Shown one piece after another: positions 16,202 through 25,418 of a stretch of DNA of 64,000 nt. Position 1 is the first letter of the stretch. Every line of letters begins with the position of its first letter. Under the pieces are notes generated by a model. It searched no databases. It saw only the letters and a list, made by a program, of their open reading frames with translations, and was not told the origin of the DNA. Source of the DNA: Blautia sp. An81 (lineage in GTDB: Bacteria > Bacillota > Clostridia > Lachnospirales > Lachnospiraceae); contig NZ_NFHH01000010.1 in assembly GCF_002161285.1 (NCBI RefSeq), positions 80,814 to 144,813 of the forward strand. The letters run 5' to 3'. Made by a program: the position numbers and the translations under genes.

Positions 16202-18133
16202 TTAATATACTCTGGCCTCTTCTCTTCCTTTCAGAACGCCTTCACAGGCTTTCCGCACGCTTTCTTTTGCTGAGATAGTGGCAATTCCCACATCCCACCA
16301 GGACTCATAACCGTCAGTCATGGTCTTTGGAAGCACCTTCAGGTCAAAAAGGCAGGCCTTATCCTGTTTCTTTGCGTCTTCCAGGGCATTTACCAGCTCT
16401 TCTATAGTATGGCAGGTATAGGTCTTCAGTCCGTATCCCTCTCCGATTTTAGCGTAGTCTACCGGGATCAGATCTCCTGTAGGCTTCTTGCCGTCTGTAT
16501 AGCGGAACTCTGTGGCAAGACTGCCGATTCCGTGATTCATCTCCAGATTGTTGATACATCCAAAGCCACAGTTATCGAAGATCAAAATATTGACTTTCTG
16601 TCTCTCCTGCATAATAGTCATAATCTCGCTGTGAAGCATCTGGAAACTGGAATCTCCTACTACACAGTAGACCTCATTTTCCGGTTCTGCGAATTTTACA
16701 CCCAGAGTAGCAGCCACTTCATATCCCATACAGGAATAACCATATTCTGCATGATAGCCGCCCCGTTTATCTGTTCTCCACATTCTCTGCATACAGCTTG
16801 GCAGAGAGCCTCCTGCTGTAATAATTGTGGCATCTTTATCAATCGTCCTGTTAATTGCAGCCAGGGCGGCAGTCTGTGTGATCACGCCTTTGGTCAGCTT
16901 CACAAACTCCGGTATAGTTCTGGGATCTCTTGCTTTGATAAGAGGTTCAAAATCCTCGCCTGTATAGGCAATAGCTCCCAGACGCTCCATTTCTTTATCC
17001 CAGGCTTCCTTTGCCTTTTTGATTTCATCTGTATAGGCTGAATGATAACCCTTGGCCCGCAGTTTCCCGGCCAGGGCTTCAACTGTCACCTTTGCATCTC
17101 CCACTGCCTTAACGGCATCCATCTTATAAGCATGGAAACGGCTGTTGTTGATGGTCACGAACTGCACATTCTCGTTCCGGAACAAATGCTTGGAACTGGT
17201 AGTGAAGTCTGACAGTCTGGAGCCTACAGCAATGACTACATCTGCGTCCTTTGCAATAATATTAGAAGCATAAGTTCCTGTTACTCCAATGCCGCCAAGA
17301 CAATAGGGATGGCTGGATCTGCAGGCACTTTTTCCTCCCTGGGTCTCGCCAAAAGGAATCCCGAATTCTTCACAGAAGTTCTCCACGGTCTCTCCAGCTT
17401 CTGAATAGCGTACGCCGCCACCTACAATGACCAGAGGCTTTTTGGCCTCTGAAATAACCTGAGCCAGGTCCTCCAGTTCTTCCTCTACAGCCACAGGTCT
17501 GGTAATCCTGTGCACTCTTTTTTTGAAGAAATAATCTGGAAAATCAAAGGATTCTCCCTCTACATCCTGGCACAGGGCGATGCAGCATGCACCGGTCTCC
17601 GCCGGATCTGTCAGCACACGCATGGCATTTATCAGAGCTGTCATGATCATTTCCGGCCTGGTAACTCTGTCCCAGTATTTACATACGGGCTTAAATGCAT
17701 CATTGGTAGTTGTTGCCAGACTGCTGCTCTGCTCCAGCTGCTGAAGCACTGGGTCTGGCTGCCTGGAAGCAAAACTGTCCGCAGGAAATACCAGCAGAGG
17801 GATATTGTTTACTGTAGCAGTAGCACAGGCTGTTACCATATTTGCCGCACCTGGGCCTATGGATGAAGCGCAGGGAATGATCCGTTTCCGGTTGCTCTGT
17901 TTTGCAAAGGCTGTTGCCACATGGCACATACCCTGCTCATTTCTACCCTGGAAGACACGGAGCTGTCCAGGGTTTGTATCAAGAGCTTCTCCCAGACCTA
18001 CTGCAATACCATGACCGAAAATTGTAAAGAAGCCTTCTACAAACTTTGTCTCCACGCCGTCCATGGACACATACTGATTATCTAAAAATTTCACGATGGC
18101 CTGGGCCGTCGTCATTCTGGTTGTTTTCCCCAT
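16202..18133 (-). CDS. iolD: 3D-(3,5/4)-trihydroxycyclohexane-1,2-dione hydrolase IolD
   Basis: A 643-residue thiamine-diphosphate enzyme that opens the cyclohexanedione ring to give 5-deoxy-glucuronate. The N-terminal pyrimidine-binding domain has FGHGIAVGLGEAL near residue 33 and GRNEQGMCHVATAFAKQ near 63. The C-terminal domain has the ThDP motif beginning GDSSFQMLHSEI near 490 and ending with FDNCGFGCINNL near 515. Start at 18133 has AGAGGTC upstream; ATG at 18115 is possible. It lies 25 bases after iolC. Confidence 0.93.
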   Translation of the reverse strand: MGKTTRMTTAQAIVKFLDNQYVSMDGVETKFVEGFFTIFGHGIAVGLGEALDTNPGQLRVFQGRNEQGMCHVATAFAKQSNRKRIIPCASSIGPGAANMVTACATATVNNIPLLVFPADSFASRQPDPVLQQLEQSSSLATTTNDAFKPVCKYWDRVTRPEMIMTALINAMRVLTDPAETGACCIALCQDVEGESFDFPDYFFKKRVHRITRPVAVEEELEDLAQVISEAKKPLVIVGGGVRYSEAGETVENFCEEFGIPFGETQGGKSACRSSHPYCLGGIGVTGTYASNIIAKDADVVIAVGSRLSDFTTSSKHLFRNENVQFVTINNSRFHAYKMDAVKAVGDAKVTVEALAGKLRAKGYHSAYTDEIKKAKEAWDKEMERLGAIAYTGEDFEPLIKARDPRTIPEFVKLTKGVITQTAALAAINRTIDKDATIITAGGSLPSCMQRMWRTDKRGGYHAEYGYSCMGYEVAATLGVKFAEPENEVYCVVGDSSFQMLHSEIMTIMQERQKVNILIFDNCGFGCINNLEMNHGIGSLATEFRYTDGKKPTGDLIPVDYAKIGEGYGLKTYTCHTIEELVNALEDAKKQDKACLFDLKVLPKTMTDGYESWWDVGIATISAKESVRKACEGVLKGREEARVY

Positions 18134-18158
18134 GACCTCTACTCTCCTTTTCTGGTCT

Positions 18159-19193
18159 CTATACTCTTGCGATCATCTCGCCAAATTTTTCTTTTTCCTC
18201 TTTTATAAAATCATGGACCTCCTGGGGGCCGGGAAGGGAATCTGAGCAGTTATTGCTTCTCACCATCATAGAAGCCTCTGCAGAGCCAAACTCCAGACAG
18301 TCTATGATGGGCCAGCCCTGGTACAGGCCATAAAGAAATCCTGAGCCGTATCCGTCTCCTCCGCCGAAGCCTTTTCTGGCTTCTACAGGGAATGGCTTAA
18401 TGCTGAACTTTTCTCCATCGCAGGTATAGGCAGTAGAGCCTTGCATACCATGCTTGATCACCACGATCTTTGCATTACAGTTCTGCCAGTAAGCAGCACT
18501 TTCTTCATCGGTCATTCCAGGTCTTATCAGTTTTTCTGTCAGGTCAAATTCTTCTCTGGAGCCCATGATAATATCTGCTTCTTTCGCCACTATAGAATAG
18601 TAAATAGAGATCTCGTCGCTGTTTTTCCAGTTGTATGCCCGGTAGTCAATGTCAAAGATTACCTTGGTCTGGTTCTTCTTTGCCAGCATAACAGCCTTAA
18701 TAGCCGCTTCTCTGGAAGGGCTTTCTGCCAGAGAGGTTCCTGAAATCAAAAGGGCCTTGGTCTGACGGATATAATCTTCATCAATATCATCTACATGGAG
18801 TTGAAGATCTGCGATACAGTTCCGATACATCAGGATGCTGCTCTCTTTTGGAGACAGCATTTCCGTAAAAGTCAGGCCCAGTTTTTCTCCATTTTTACAT
18901 CTTGTAATATGAGAAGTATCAATTCCCTGTTCCTGGAAATACTCGGTAACAAAATCTCCAAACTGGTCGTCGGAAACTTTTCCGATAAATCCTGCCTTCA
19001 GTCCGTGGCGGGTGACTCCCACCGCAATGTTTGCAGGGGAGCCTCCTACAAATTTTTCAAACATATGTACCTTTTTCAAAGGCTTAAACTCTTCTTTTAC
19101 CTGGTCATTGTACGCAGGGTTGAAGTCAATGGCCACTCGTCCCAGAAGTACCAGATCCATAGGCCTGGACTGGTCAAATTCTATATATTTCAT
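18159..19193 (-). CDS. iolC: 5-dehydro-2-deoxygluconokinase IolC
   Basis: A 344-residue PfkB-family sugar kinase that phosphorylates 2-deoxy-5-keto-gluconate. The N-terminal GG motif region is KFVGGSPANIAVGVTRHGL near residue 48. DIDYRAYNWK near 180 is typical of IolC, and the C-terminal ATP/anion-hole motif is GFGGGDGYGSGFLYGL near 268. Note that this motif reads GGGDGYG where PfkB enzymes usually have GAGDxF, as seen in IolC relatives. The aldolase that would use the product (IolJ) is not in this window. Confidence 0.92.
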   Translation of the reverse strand: MKYIEFDQSRPMDLVLLGRVAIDFNPAYNDQVKEEFKPLKKVHMFEKFVGGSPANIAVGVTRHGLKAGFIGKVSDDQFGDFVTEYFQEQGIDTSHITRCKNGEKLGLTFTEMLSPKESSILMYRNCIADLQLHVDDIDEDYIRQTKALLISGTSLAESPSREAAIKAVMLAKKNQTKVIFDIDYRAYNWKNSDEISIYYSIVAKEADIIMGSREEFDLTEKLIRPGMTDEESAAYWQNCNAKIVVIKHGMQGSTAYTCDGEKFSIKPFPVEARKGFGGGDGYGSGFLYGLYQGWPIIDCLEFGSAEASMMVRSNNCSDSLPGPQEVHDFIKEEKEKFGEMIARV

Positions 19194-19237
19194 ACCTTAC
19201 CTCCGTTTTTTCTCCGTGCTTAAGGCGTATCCGGCCA

Positions 19238-20749
19238 TCAGATGGTTCCGTCCCATGTAGAAACGGTTTTTACTTTCTTTTCTTCTTCATCAAACCACCG
19301 GGTGGTAACTACTTTCCGCTCTGTATAGAAACGGTAGCCGTCTTTGCCCAGAGTATGGAGGTCTCCAAAGAAGGACTGTTTGTGTCCATTAAATGGGAAC
19401 ATGCCGATAGGTACAGGAATACCTACATTTACTCCTACCATACCTCCGTCTGTGCGGCTGACAAATTCTCTTGCATAATGACCATTCTGTGTAAAGATCA
19501 CAGATCCATTTGCAAATGGATTTGCATTCATTACAGCCAGACCTTCCTCGAAATCTTTTACTCTCTTAATGCAGAGCACTGGTCCGAAAATTTCTCTGTC
19601 CCCTACAGTCATTCCCGGTTTTACATGATCCAGGATTGTTGGTCCTACGTAGAAGCCGTTCTCATAGCCTTCAACCACAATGTCTCTTCCGTCCAGTACC
19701 AGTTCTGCACCTTCTTCGATACCTTTATTGATCCAGTTAACCACAGATTCTTTATGCTTAGCATTGATTACCGGACCCATGCCAGAAGCCTTGTCATAAG
19801 CCGGTCCTACTTTCAGTGCCTTTGCTTTTTCTACAATGGCATTTACCAGCTGGTCAGCAATACTTTCCTGTACTACCACTACAGGAAGGGCCATACATCT
19901 TTCTCCTGCACATCCAAAAGAAGCGTTGATGATTCCTGCTGCTGTTCTCTCAATAGGCGCATCTTCCAGTACCAGAGCATGGTTCTTAGCTTCGCAGAGA
20001 GCCTGTACTCTCTTGCCATTGGAAGCTGCCGTAGCATAAATATGTTTTCCAACAGAAGTGGAGCCTACAAAAGTAATACCCTTTACATCTGGATGGCTCA
20101 GGAAAATCTCTGCCTCATGGCGTGAGCAGGTAACAATATTGATTACGCCGTCAGGAAGTCCGGCTTCTTTGTACAGCTCTGCAATGCGCATGCAGGTCTG
20201 AGGTGTAAAAGTAGCTGCTTTCAGTACAATAGTATTACCGCAGGCGATGCAGATAGGAGTCATCCAGCCCATAGGTATCATAGCAGGGAAGTTAAAAGGA
20301 ATAATTCCTGCAAAAACTCCCAGAGGCTCTCTGTAGGAAACTGTGTCATATCCTTTAGATGCGTTCATCAGGCTCTCACCCATCATAAGGGAAGGTGCGG
20401 AAATCGCCTGCTCTGTGCCTTCGATAGCTTTCAGCACATCTCCCTCTGCTTCTGCCCAGGCCTTGCCGTTCTCTTTTGCCACAGACATAGTCAGCTCATC
20501 CATATGCGCATAAAGGAGTTCCCGTACCTTGTAAAGGATCTGGACCCTTTTCTTTACAGGTGTGCCAGACCAGCCTGGGAATGCCGCTTTCGCTGCCTGG
20601 ATAGCCTCCTCTACTTCGTCAGGGGTACAGCAGGGAACCTTCGCGATCACTTCTCCCGTACTTGGATCGTAAGCATCTGTGTACTTCTCCGTCTTAGATT
20701 CCTTAAAAGAACCGTTTACATAGTAACCCAGTTTTTTGATTTCTCCCAT
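19238..20749 (-). CDS. iolA: methylmalonate/malonate-semialdehyde dehydrogenase (CoA-acylating) IolA/MmsA
   Basis: A 503-residue aldehyde dehydrogenase that oxidises malonate semialdehyde to acetyl-CoA with CoA and NAD. Visible features: GIIPFNFPAMIPMGW near residue 140, the NAD site GSTSVGKHIY near 227, CEAKNHALVLEDA near 252 and catalytic Cys in GCAGERCMALPVVV near 285. FNGHKQSFFGDLH near the end is typical of MmsA. It is the first gene of the operon, directly downstream of the iol promoter. With the linked Fe-ADH it gives two alternative fates for malonate semialdehyde (inference). Confidence 0.93.
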   Translation of the reverse strand: MGEIKKLGYYVNGSFKESKTEKYTDAYDPSTGEVIAKVPCCTPDEVEEAIQAAKAAFPGWSGTPVKKRVQILYKVRELLYAHMDELTMSVAKENGKAWAEAEGDVLKAIEGTEQAISAPSLMMGESLMNASKGYDTVSYREPLGVFAGIIPFNFPAMIPMGWMTPICIACGNTIVLKAATFTPQTCMRIAELYKEAGLPDGVINIVTCSRHEAEIFLSHPDVKGITFVGSTSVGKHIYATAASNGKRVQALCEAKNHALVLEDAPIERTAAGIINASFGCAGERCMALPVVVVQESIADQLVNAIVEKAKALKVGPAYDKASGMGPVINAKHKESVVNWINKGIEEGAELVLDGRDIVVEGYENGFYVGPTILDHVKPGMTVGDREIFGPVLCIKRVKDFEEGLAVMNANPFANGSVIFTQNGHYAREFVSRTDGGMVGVNVGIPVPIGMFPFNGHKQSFFGDLHTLGKDGYRFYTERKVVTTRWFDEEEKKVKTVSTWDGTI

Positions 20750-20810
20750 TTTACTTTCTCCTTTTCTTTCAGTTCTCGTTACTGATAGTGTACAGTTTCT
20801 TTATATGCTC

Positions 20811-20892
20811 ATAATAACACTTTACGTCAAAATGCACAAGTGCTATTTGCGTACATTTTTATATTTTGCGTTATTTTATATTATGCACGCAT
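20811..20892 (-). promoter_or_regulatory. iol operon promoter and cluster of candidate operators
   Basis: On the minus strand TTGTGC (20834-20839) and TATTAT (20811-20816) are 17 bases apart. A small palindrome GCACAAGTGC (20834-20843) overlaps the -35. Upstream lie two TTGCGT boxes on the plus strand (20847-20852 and 20866-20871, 19 bases apart) and the palindrome-like ATGCACGCAT (20883-20892). The same TTGCGT/GCACGC words recur at the iolI and adjacent lacI promoters. Confidence 0.5.
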
Positions 20893-20910
20893 TTTTCTTG
20901 GCACGCATAC

Positions 20911-20979
20911 ATAAAAAGAGACTGCCTCATAAAACATATCGGGGAATATTTTCCCTTTCTGTTCAATACAGCAGTCTCT
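20911..20979 (-). terminator. terminator of the iol-linked LacI regulator gene
   Basis: Arms AGAGACTGC (20917-20925) and GCAGTCTCT (20971-20979) are exact complements. On the minus strand the stem is followed by TTTTTAT. It separates the regulator from the iolA promoter. Confidence 0.75.
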
Positions 20980-20985
20980 GTGTCC

Positions 20986-22011
20986 TTACAAATTATATTT
21001 TGTTTTTATATTTATATCTGTGAACCAGAATTCCCTTTCCGGCTCCCTTCCTTTTAGAAGAAGATCTGCCAGAATATGAGGCGGACGATAGCCCTGCACA
21101 TATCCATTCTGGTCAATAAGAAAATCCACTACATTGCTCTTTAAAGCCCGTTCATTCTTAGGCGTCTGGTCATAAATGATCACATAAGGCCGGTCCTGGA
21201 TATTCAGCTTTTCAAAGGCTCTTCCCACTCCTGCCTGGCCTCCGGAGACTACCAGGATCCCTCTGATCCCGGCAATACCTGTCATAGCGTTCTCCACAAT
21301 CCGCTCTACCTCATCAGTATCATCGAAACTGCCCTGAACACCTGCAATCTCCAGATCTGGATAACTTTTCTTTGCCTCTTCAATAAATCCATCTACCCTC
21401 TGGTTATCTACATCATTGCTGAAATATCCTGTGATAAGCAAAACCTTTCCCCTGCCGCCTGTGAGAAGCCCCATGAGCCCTGCGGCAGTTCTCCCGCTCT
21501 GCCGGTTATCCATTCCCACAAAACAGCGCCTTCTGGTCCCCACAATATCTGAGTTAAAAGTCACCACCGGAATATGTTCTTCATCTGTCAGACGATTCAG
21601 CTCTGCCCTGACGCCTTCACAATCCACTGGCATAATTGCCAGTCCCTGTATTCCTTCCTCAAGCAATTCCCGGACAGCCGTTAATTGTTCCTCTTCATCT
21701 ACGTAAATACCCTCTTTTAAAATCAGTTCAATACCCCGGTCAGCCAGTTCTAAAGCAGCCGTCCGGATTCCCCTGTTTACCTCCAGCATAAAAGATGCTT
21801 TGGCAAGCTGAGTCACCACACCTATTTTTATTTTCTTTTTGCCGTTTTCTCTTTTCTTTCTCTCTTTGGGCACATAGCCCATCTCATCTGCAAGTTCCCA
21901 GATCCGTTCTGCTACCTGTGGATTAATCCTTCCTCTGTTGTGGAGGGCCCGGTCCACAGTTCCTCTGGAAACTCCTGCCTTCTCAGCAATCTGCTGTATT
22001 GTTACTGCCAT
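20986..22011 (-). CDS. LacI-family regulator, probable inositol operon regulator
   Basis: A 341-residue protein. The N-terminal LacI helix-turn-helix reads VTIQQIAEKAGVSRGTVDRAL, and the sugar-binding domain begins near residue 60 (KIKIGVVTQLAKASFMLEV). It lies directly upstream of iolA on the same strand, separated by a terminator and the iol promoter, so it is the most likely controller of the operon in place of the DeoR-type IolR of Bacillus. It is a paralogue of the regulator at 7687-8715. The ligand (inositol or an intermediate) is inferred from position only. Confidence 0.87.
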   Translation of the reverse strand: MAVTIQQIAEKAGVSRGTVDRALHNRGRINPQVAERIWELADEMGYVPKERKKRENGKKKIKIGVVTQLAKASFMLEVNRGIRTAALELADRGIELILKEGIYVDEEEQLTAVRELLEEGIQGLAIMPVDCEGVRAELNRLTDEEHIPVVTFNSDIVGTRRRCFVGMDNRQSGRTAAGLMGLLTGGRGKVLLITGYFSNDVDNQRVDGFIEEAKKSYPDLEIAGVQGSFDDTDEVERIVENAMTGIAGIRGILVVSGGQAGVGRAFEKLNIQDRPYVIIYDQTPKNERALKSNVVDFLIDQNGYVQGYRPPHILADLLLKGREPEREFWFTDINIKTKYNL

Positions 22012-22047
22012 AATCTCTTTTCACCTTTTCTTCTTTTCTTATCTGTT

Positions 22048-22090
22048 ATATTACCACAAACAGCAAAAGCACGCAAGAAAAAGCGTGCTT
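22048..22090 (-). promoter_or_regulatory. promoter and inverted repeat upstream of the LacI regulator
   Basis: On the minus strand TTGCGT (22071-22076) and TAATAT (22048-22053) are 17 bases apart. The arms AGCACGC (22069-22075) and GCGTGCT (22084-22090) form a stem overlapping the -35. It could be an operator shared with the iol promoters, or a terminator for the upstream truncated gene. Confidence 0.45.
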
Positions 22091-22091
22091 T

Positions 22092-22271
22092 CATCTGTAT
22101 CTCCTGTATTCCAGCTACAGGGGAGAAAAAAGAGGGGCCTGGTATGAGGAACTGCCTCTCTCCGAAGGGCAGAAGGATTTTCTGAAAAGACTTTTGGGAC
22201 TGAAGAACAAATTTACAGATACAGAAACCGTAAGAAAAGAATTTATCCGAAGTTTTAATCTACAGCAGTAG
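22092..22271 (+). pseudogene. C-terminal remnant of an unrecognised plus-strand gene
   Basis: A plus-strand frame, open from about 22062 to TAG at 22269-22271, encodes GAWYEELPLSEGQKDFL, KNKFTDTETVRKEF and IRSFNLQQ. Its composition looks protein-like (charged, amphipathic) and it has no start or ribosome-binding site. It abuts the broken end of the MacB-like gene on the opposite strand, which suggests a deletion joined two gene tails. The family is not recognised. Confidence 0.4.
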
Positions 22272-23657
22272 ACTGGAAAGAGAGGTAAGCACCAAAACAC
22301 ACTCATTGTATCTCTCCGGCCACCGGCCTGCCTTCACATCATACTGGTCCATATACAGGTCTGTATCTTCCGGCATTTCATAAAACACATCTGTGCTCAT
22401 CATAGAAGACATCATGCTGCTGGAGCTGCTGGAGGATCCAATACCCAGGGCCTCAAATGAGGTGTCCGGATTGACCTGTCGGACATCTTCATCTTTCTGA
22501 AGATAAATCTGAGGCACAACATCGTAGGAGTACTCAATGGCATTGGTATATTCTTCAATTCCGCTGTCTCCGCTGTCCAGATATTCCTTGAGAGATTCCA
22601 GATCATTGGAATCCATTGTAGAGAACATATCTGTCACCATCTGGATTACATTTATCTCTCCAGCCTCTTCCTCATCTTCGCTTCCGCCACTGTCGGCAGA
22701 AAGCATGGAAGTAAAGTCCATTCCTGTACTCTGTATCTGAAGAGGATATTCTGATAATGTGTCCTCTTCAACATTCTGAATATAATTATTTACCCCTGTA
22801 GAAAGGGACAGAATCAGTGATATACCAATAATACCGATAGATCCGGCAAAAGAAGTCAGAAGTGTCCTTGCCTTCTTGGTACGCAGGTTGTTAAAGCTCA
22901 GGGATAAAGCTGTGAACAAAGACATGGAGGATTTTCCCATGTTTTTATGCTGAGGTTTCTCCTGTTCTTCCGGATTGGGAAGATAGGGGTCCGTATCTGA
23001 ACGGATCTTTCCGTCTCTTAAATTTACGATCCTGGTCGCATATTCCTGAGCCAGTTCCGGATTGTGGGTAACCATGACCACCAACCGGTCCTTTGCCACC
23101 TCCCTTAGAAGGTCCATGACCTGGACACTGGTATCACTATCCAGGGCTCCTGTAGGCTCATCTGCCAAAAGAATATCCGGATCATTTACCAGAGCTCTGG
23201 CAATAGCAACCCTCTGCATCTGGCCTCCAGACATCTGGTTTGGTTTTTTATGAAGCTGTTCTCCAAGACCTACCTCCTCCAGAGCTTTTATGGCTCTCTG
23301 CCGTCGCTCTGTCTTCCCGATACCAGAAATAGTCAAGGCCAGCTCTACATTGGCCAGAACTGTCTGGTGGGGAATCAGGTTGTAGCTTTGAAAAACAAAT
23401 CCAATGGTATGGTTCCTGTAAGAATCCCAATCCCGGTCTTTGTACTTCTTTGTAGAAATACCATTAATGATCAGATCTCCGCTGTCATACCGGTCCAGTC
23501 CTCCGATAATATTCAACAGGGTGGTTTTTCCCGAACCACTGGGTCCCAGGATTGCTACAAACTCATTATCTCTTAAATTCAGGCTTACATCATCAAGAGC
23601 CTTCTGCACCAGCTTTCCTGTTCGGTATTCCTTACAAATGTGTTGAATCTGAAGCAT
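22260..23657 (-). pseudogene. MacB-like ABC transporter (fused ATPase and FtsX permease), C-terminally truncated
   Basis: The N-terminal ~225 residues are a complete LolD/MacB-type ATPase: Walker A GPSGSGKTT, signature MSGGQMQRVAIARAL, Walker B ILLADEPTGALDS and H-loop MVTHN. A linker and one membrane segment (SFAGSIGIIGISLILSLSTG, near residue 270) then start the permease, followed by an extracellular Ser-rich part (GSSSSSSSMMSSMMS). The frame then stops after ~465 residues. Relatives are much longer, with three more membrane segments after the extracellular domain. The last residues (LSSLLL) come from the abutting plus-strand remnant. The exporter is therefore probably dead. Confidence 0.8.
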
Positions 23658-23800
23658 TTCCTCTACGTCCTCTCCTTACTTATTCAAGTCTCGCTTTTGG
23701 AAAACGAAGTGGGCATCCCACTTCAGATCCCTTCCCCTTGATCTCGTCCAAAAGAAAAGTACAGTAAAATGCTACTACAATTAAAAGGAAAATACAATGG

Positions 23801-25249
23801 TCAATCCTTTCCTCTCCTCTTACTTTTTTTGTTCTCTTTCTGCTTTTCGTAATCCTTCAGAGCGTTCAGAGCCTGAGGAGCCATGGGGATCAGAGCCGTC
23901 ATATTAAAAATGGTCATAAGCCCCACGCCGAAATCCCCCAGATCCCAGACAAAAGTATAGGCCGCCAGGCCTCCCACAAAAAGCATGACCAGCGCCAGGA
24001 TCTTATACAGATTCTGAGAAATCCAGTTATCTCCAAAAAGATAAGCGATATTAGACCTTGCATAAAACAAGATGCCGATAAAGGTTGAAAAGCTGAAAAG
24101 CCAGAGGATTATGGCAATAAAGGCGCCTCCCAGACCCCCCAGATGATAGTTCATAGCTGTCTGGAGAAGGTCCATGCCCTCCAGTCCTGCAGTCATGCTC
24201 TCAGGAGTCAGCAGCATGATCATAGCGGTACAGCTGCAGATGACCAGAGTATCAATAAATACGCCTAAAGCCTGGAGCAGCCCTTCTTTAGCAGGATGAC
24301 TGATATCTGCGGCAGCTGCTGCGCAGGGAGCAGAGCCTGAACCTGCCTCATTGGAGAAAAGTCCTCTCTTTGCTCCATTCATGATAACGGCTCCGATTCC
24401 TCCTGCTACTGCCTGGCGGAAACCGAAAGCTTCTGCAAAGATCCGCTGGAAGACTCCCGGAAGGGCCCCCAGATTTGTGACAATGATAAAAACCGTAACC
24501 AGCAGATAGCACACTGCCATCACTGGCACCATGATATCCAGTACCCGGACTGAAGCGTTTTTTCTGAGCACAATTACCGCTGCCAGAGCCACAAGAAAAA
24601 TGGTGGTATAAAGGGGCGGTATCTGAAATGCATTTTCAAAGGCAGAGGAAACAGAATTTCCTATTACCTGACTGATGCCGCACCAGCAGATAAGACCAGA
24701 CAGGGCAAAAAGGCAGGCCATAATGGATTTCTTGCTCCTGTCTCTGGTCTTTCTGAAAAAGTAATGTATGTAATAGGCAGGGCCTCCCCGATAACCGCCG
24801 TAAAGGGGATCTTTTTCCTTATAAAGCTGGGCCAGAGTGGCTTCTGCAAAAGCTGTGGAAGACCCCAGAAGGGCAATGAGCCACATCCAGAACACAGCCC
24901 CCGCCCCTCCGGCAGAGATGGCTGCCACTACGCCCACCAGGTTTCCCATACCGACTCTTGTTGCCGTAGACACGATCAGAGCCTGTACGCCGGAAATCCC
25001 GTCCTTCTGTCCATTTCCCTTTTTCTCTGTAACCACTTGGATCATATCTGAAAAAAGACGGAAAGGAAGAAATCTGGTCCTGACTGTAAAATAGATTCCC
25101 GATGGAATCAAAATCAGCACCAGCAGGGAAATTCCCAGAGAACTTCCTCCCGGAAGAGGGACTGTAATAAAATCTCCCCACAAAATATGGAATATCCCGT
25201 AAAAGATGTCCAAAAATTTATTACTTACTGTTTGAAAAACTGTCTCCAT
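23801..25249 (-). CDS. sodium:alanine (amino acid) symporter, AGCS family
   Basis: A 482-residue inner-membrane protein with about ten to eleven hydrophobic helices. AGCS landmarks: SGVQALIVSTATRVGMGNLVGVVAA split near residue 84, GAGAVFWMWLIALLGSSTAF near 115, EKDPLYGGYRGGPAYY near 146 and NEAGSGSAPCAAAAADISHP near 300. It imports alanine or glycine with sodium. It has its own promoter and shares the intergenic region with a divergent LysR regulator, its likely controller. A weak hairpin (23704-23722) lies beyond the stop. Confidence 0.9.
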   Translation of the reverse strand: METVFQTVSNKFLDIFYGIFHILWGDFITVPLPGGSSLGISLLVLILIPSGIYFTVRTRFLPFRLFSDMIQVVTEKKGNGQKDGISGVQALIVSTATRVGMGNLVGVVAAISAGGAGAVFWMWLIALLGSSTAFAEATLAQLYKEKDPLYGGYRGGPAYYIHYFFRKTRDRSKKSIMACLFALSGLICWCGISQVIGNSVSSAFENAFQIPPLYTTIFLVALAAVIVLRKNASVRVLDIMVPVMAVCYLLVTVFIIVTNLGALPGVFQRIFAEAFGFRQAVAGGIGAVIMNGAKRGLFSNEAGSGSAPCAAAAADISHPAKEGLLQALGVFIDTLVICSCTAMIMLLTPESMTAGLEGMDLLQTAMNYHLGGLGGAFIAIILWLFSFSTFIGILFYARSNIAYLFGDNWISQNLYKILALVMLFVGGLAAYTFVWDLGDFGVGLMTIFNMTALIPMAPQALNALKDYEKQKENKKSKRRGKD

Positions 25250-25292
25250 ATCCTATCCTCTTTCTTTTGTCTCTTGTACATTACGCCTTTTT

Positions 25293-25358
25293 AGTATATA
25301 GTAGAAATAATCATCTGTAAAATTGATAGTTATAATAGTATAAATCGAAATATTCGAT
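25293..25358 (-). promoter_or_regulatory. symporter promoter and LysR-type palindrome
   Basis: On the minus strand TTTACA (25316-25321) and TATACT (25293-25298) are 17 bases apart. ATCGAA-ATA-TTCGAT at 25344-25358 is a perfect 6+3+6 inverted repeat placed just upstream of this -35 and before the divergent lysR gene, as expected for a LysR activation site. Confidence 0.6.
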
Positions 25359-25418
25359 TCTATTCAGAAGCATATGGAAGCAGATGGTAAAGAGAATATT
25401 TTCGGGGAGAGGAGCTTT

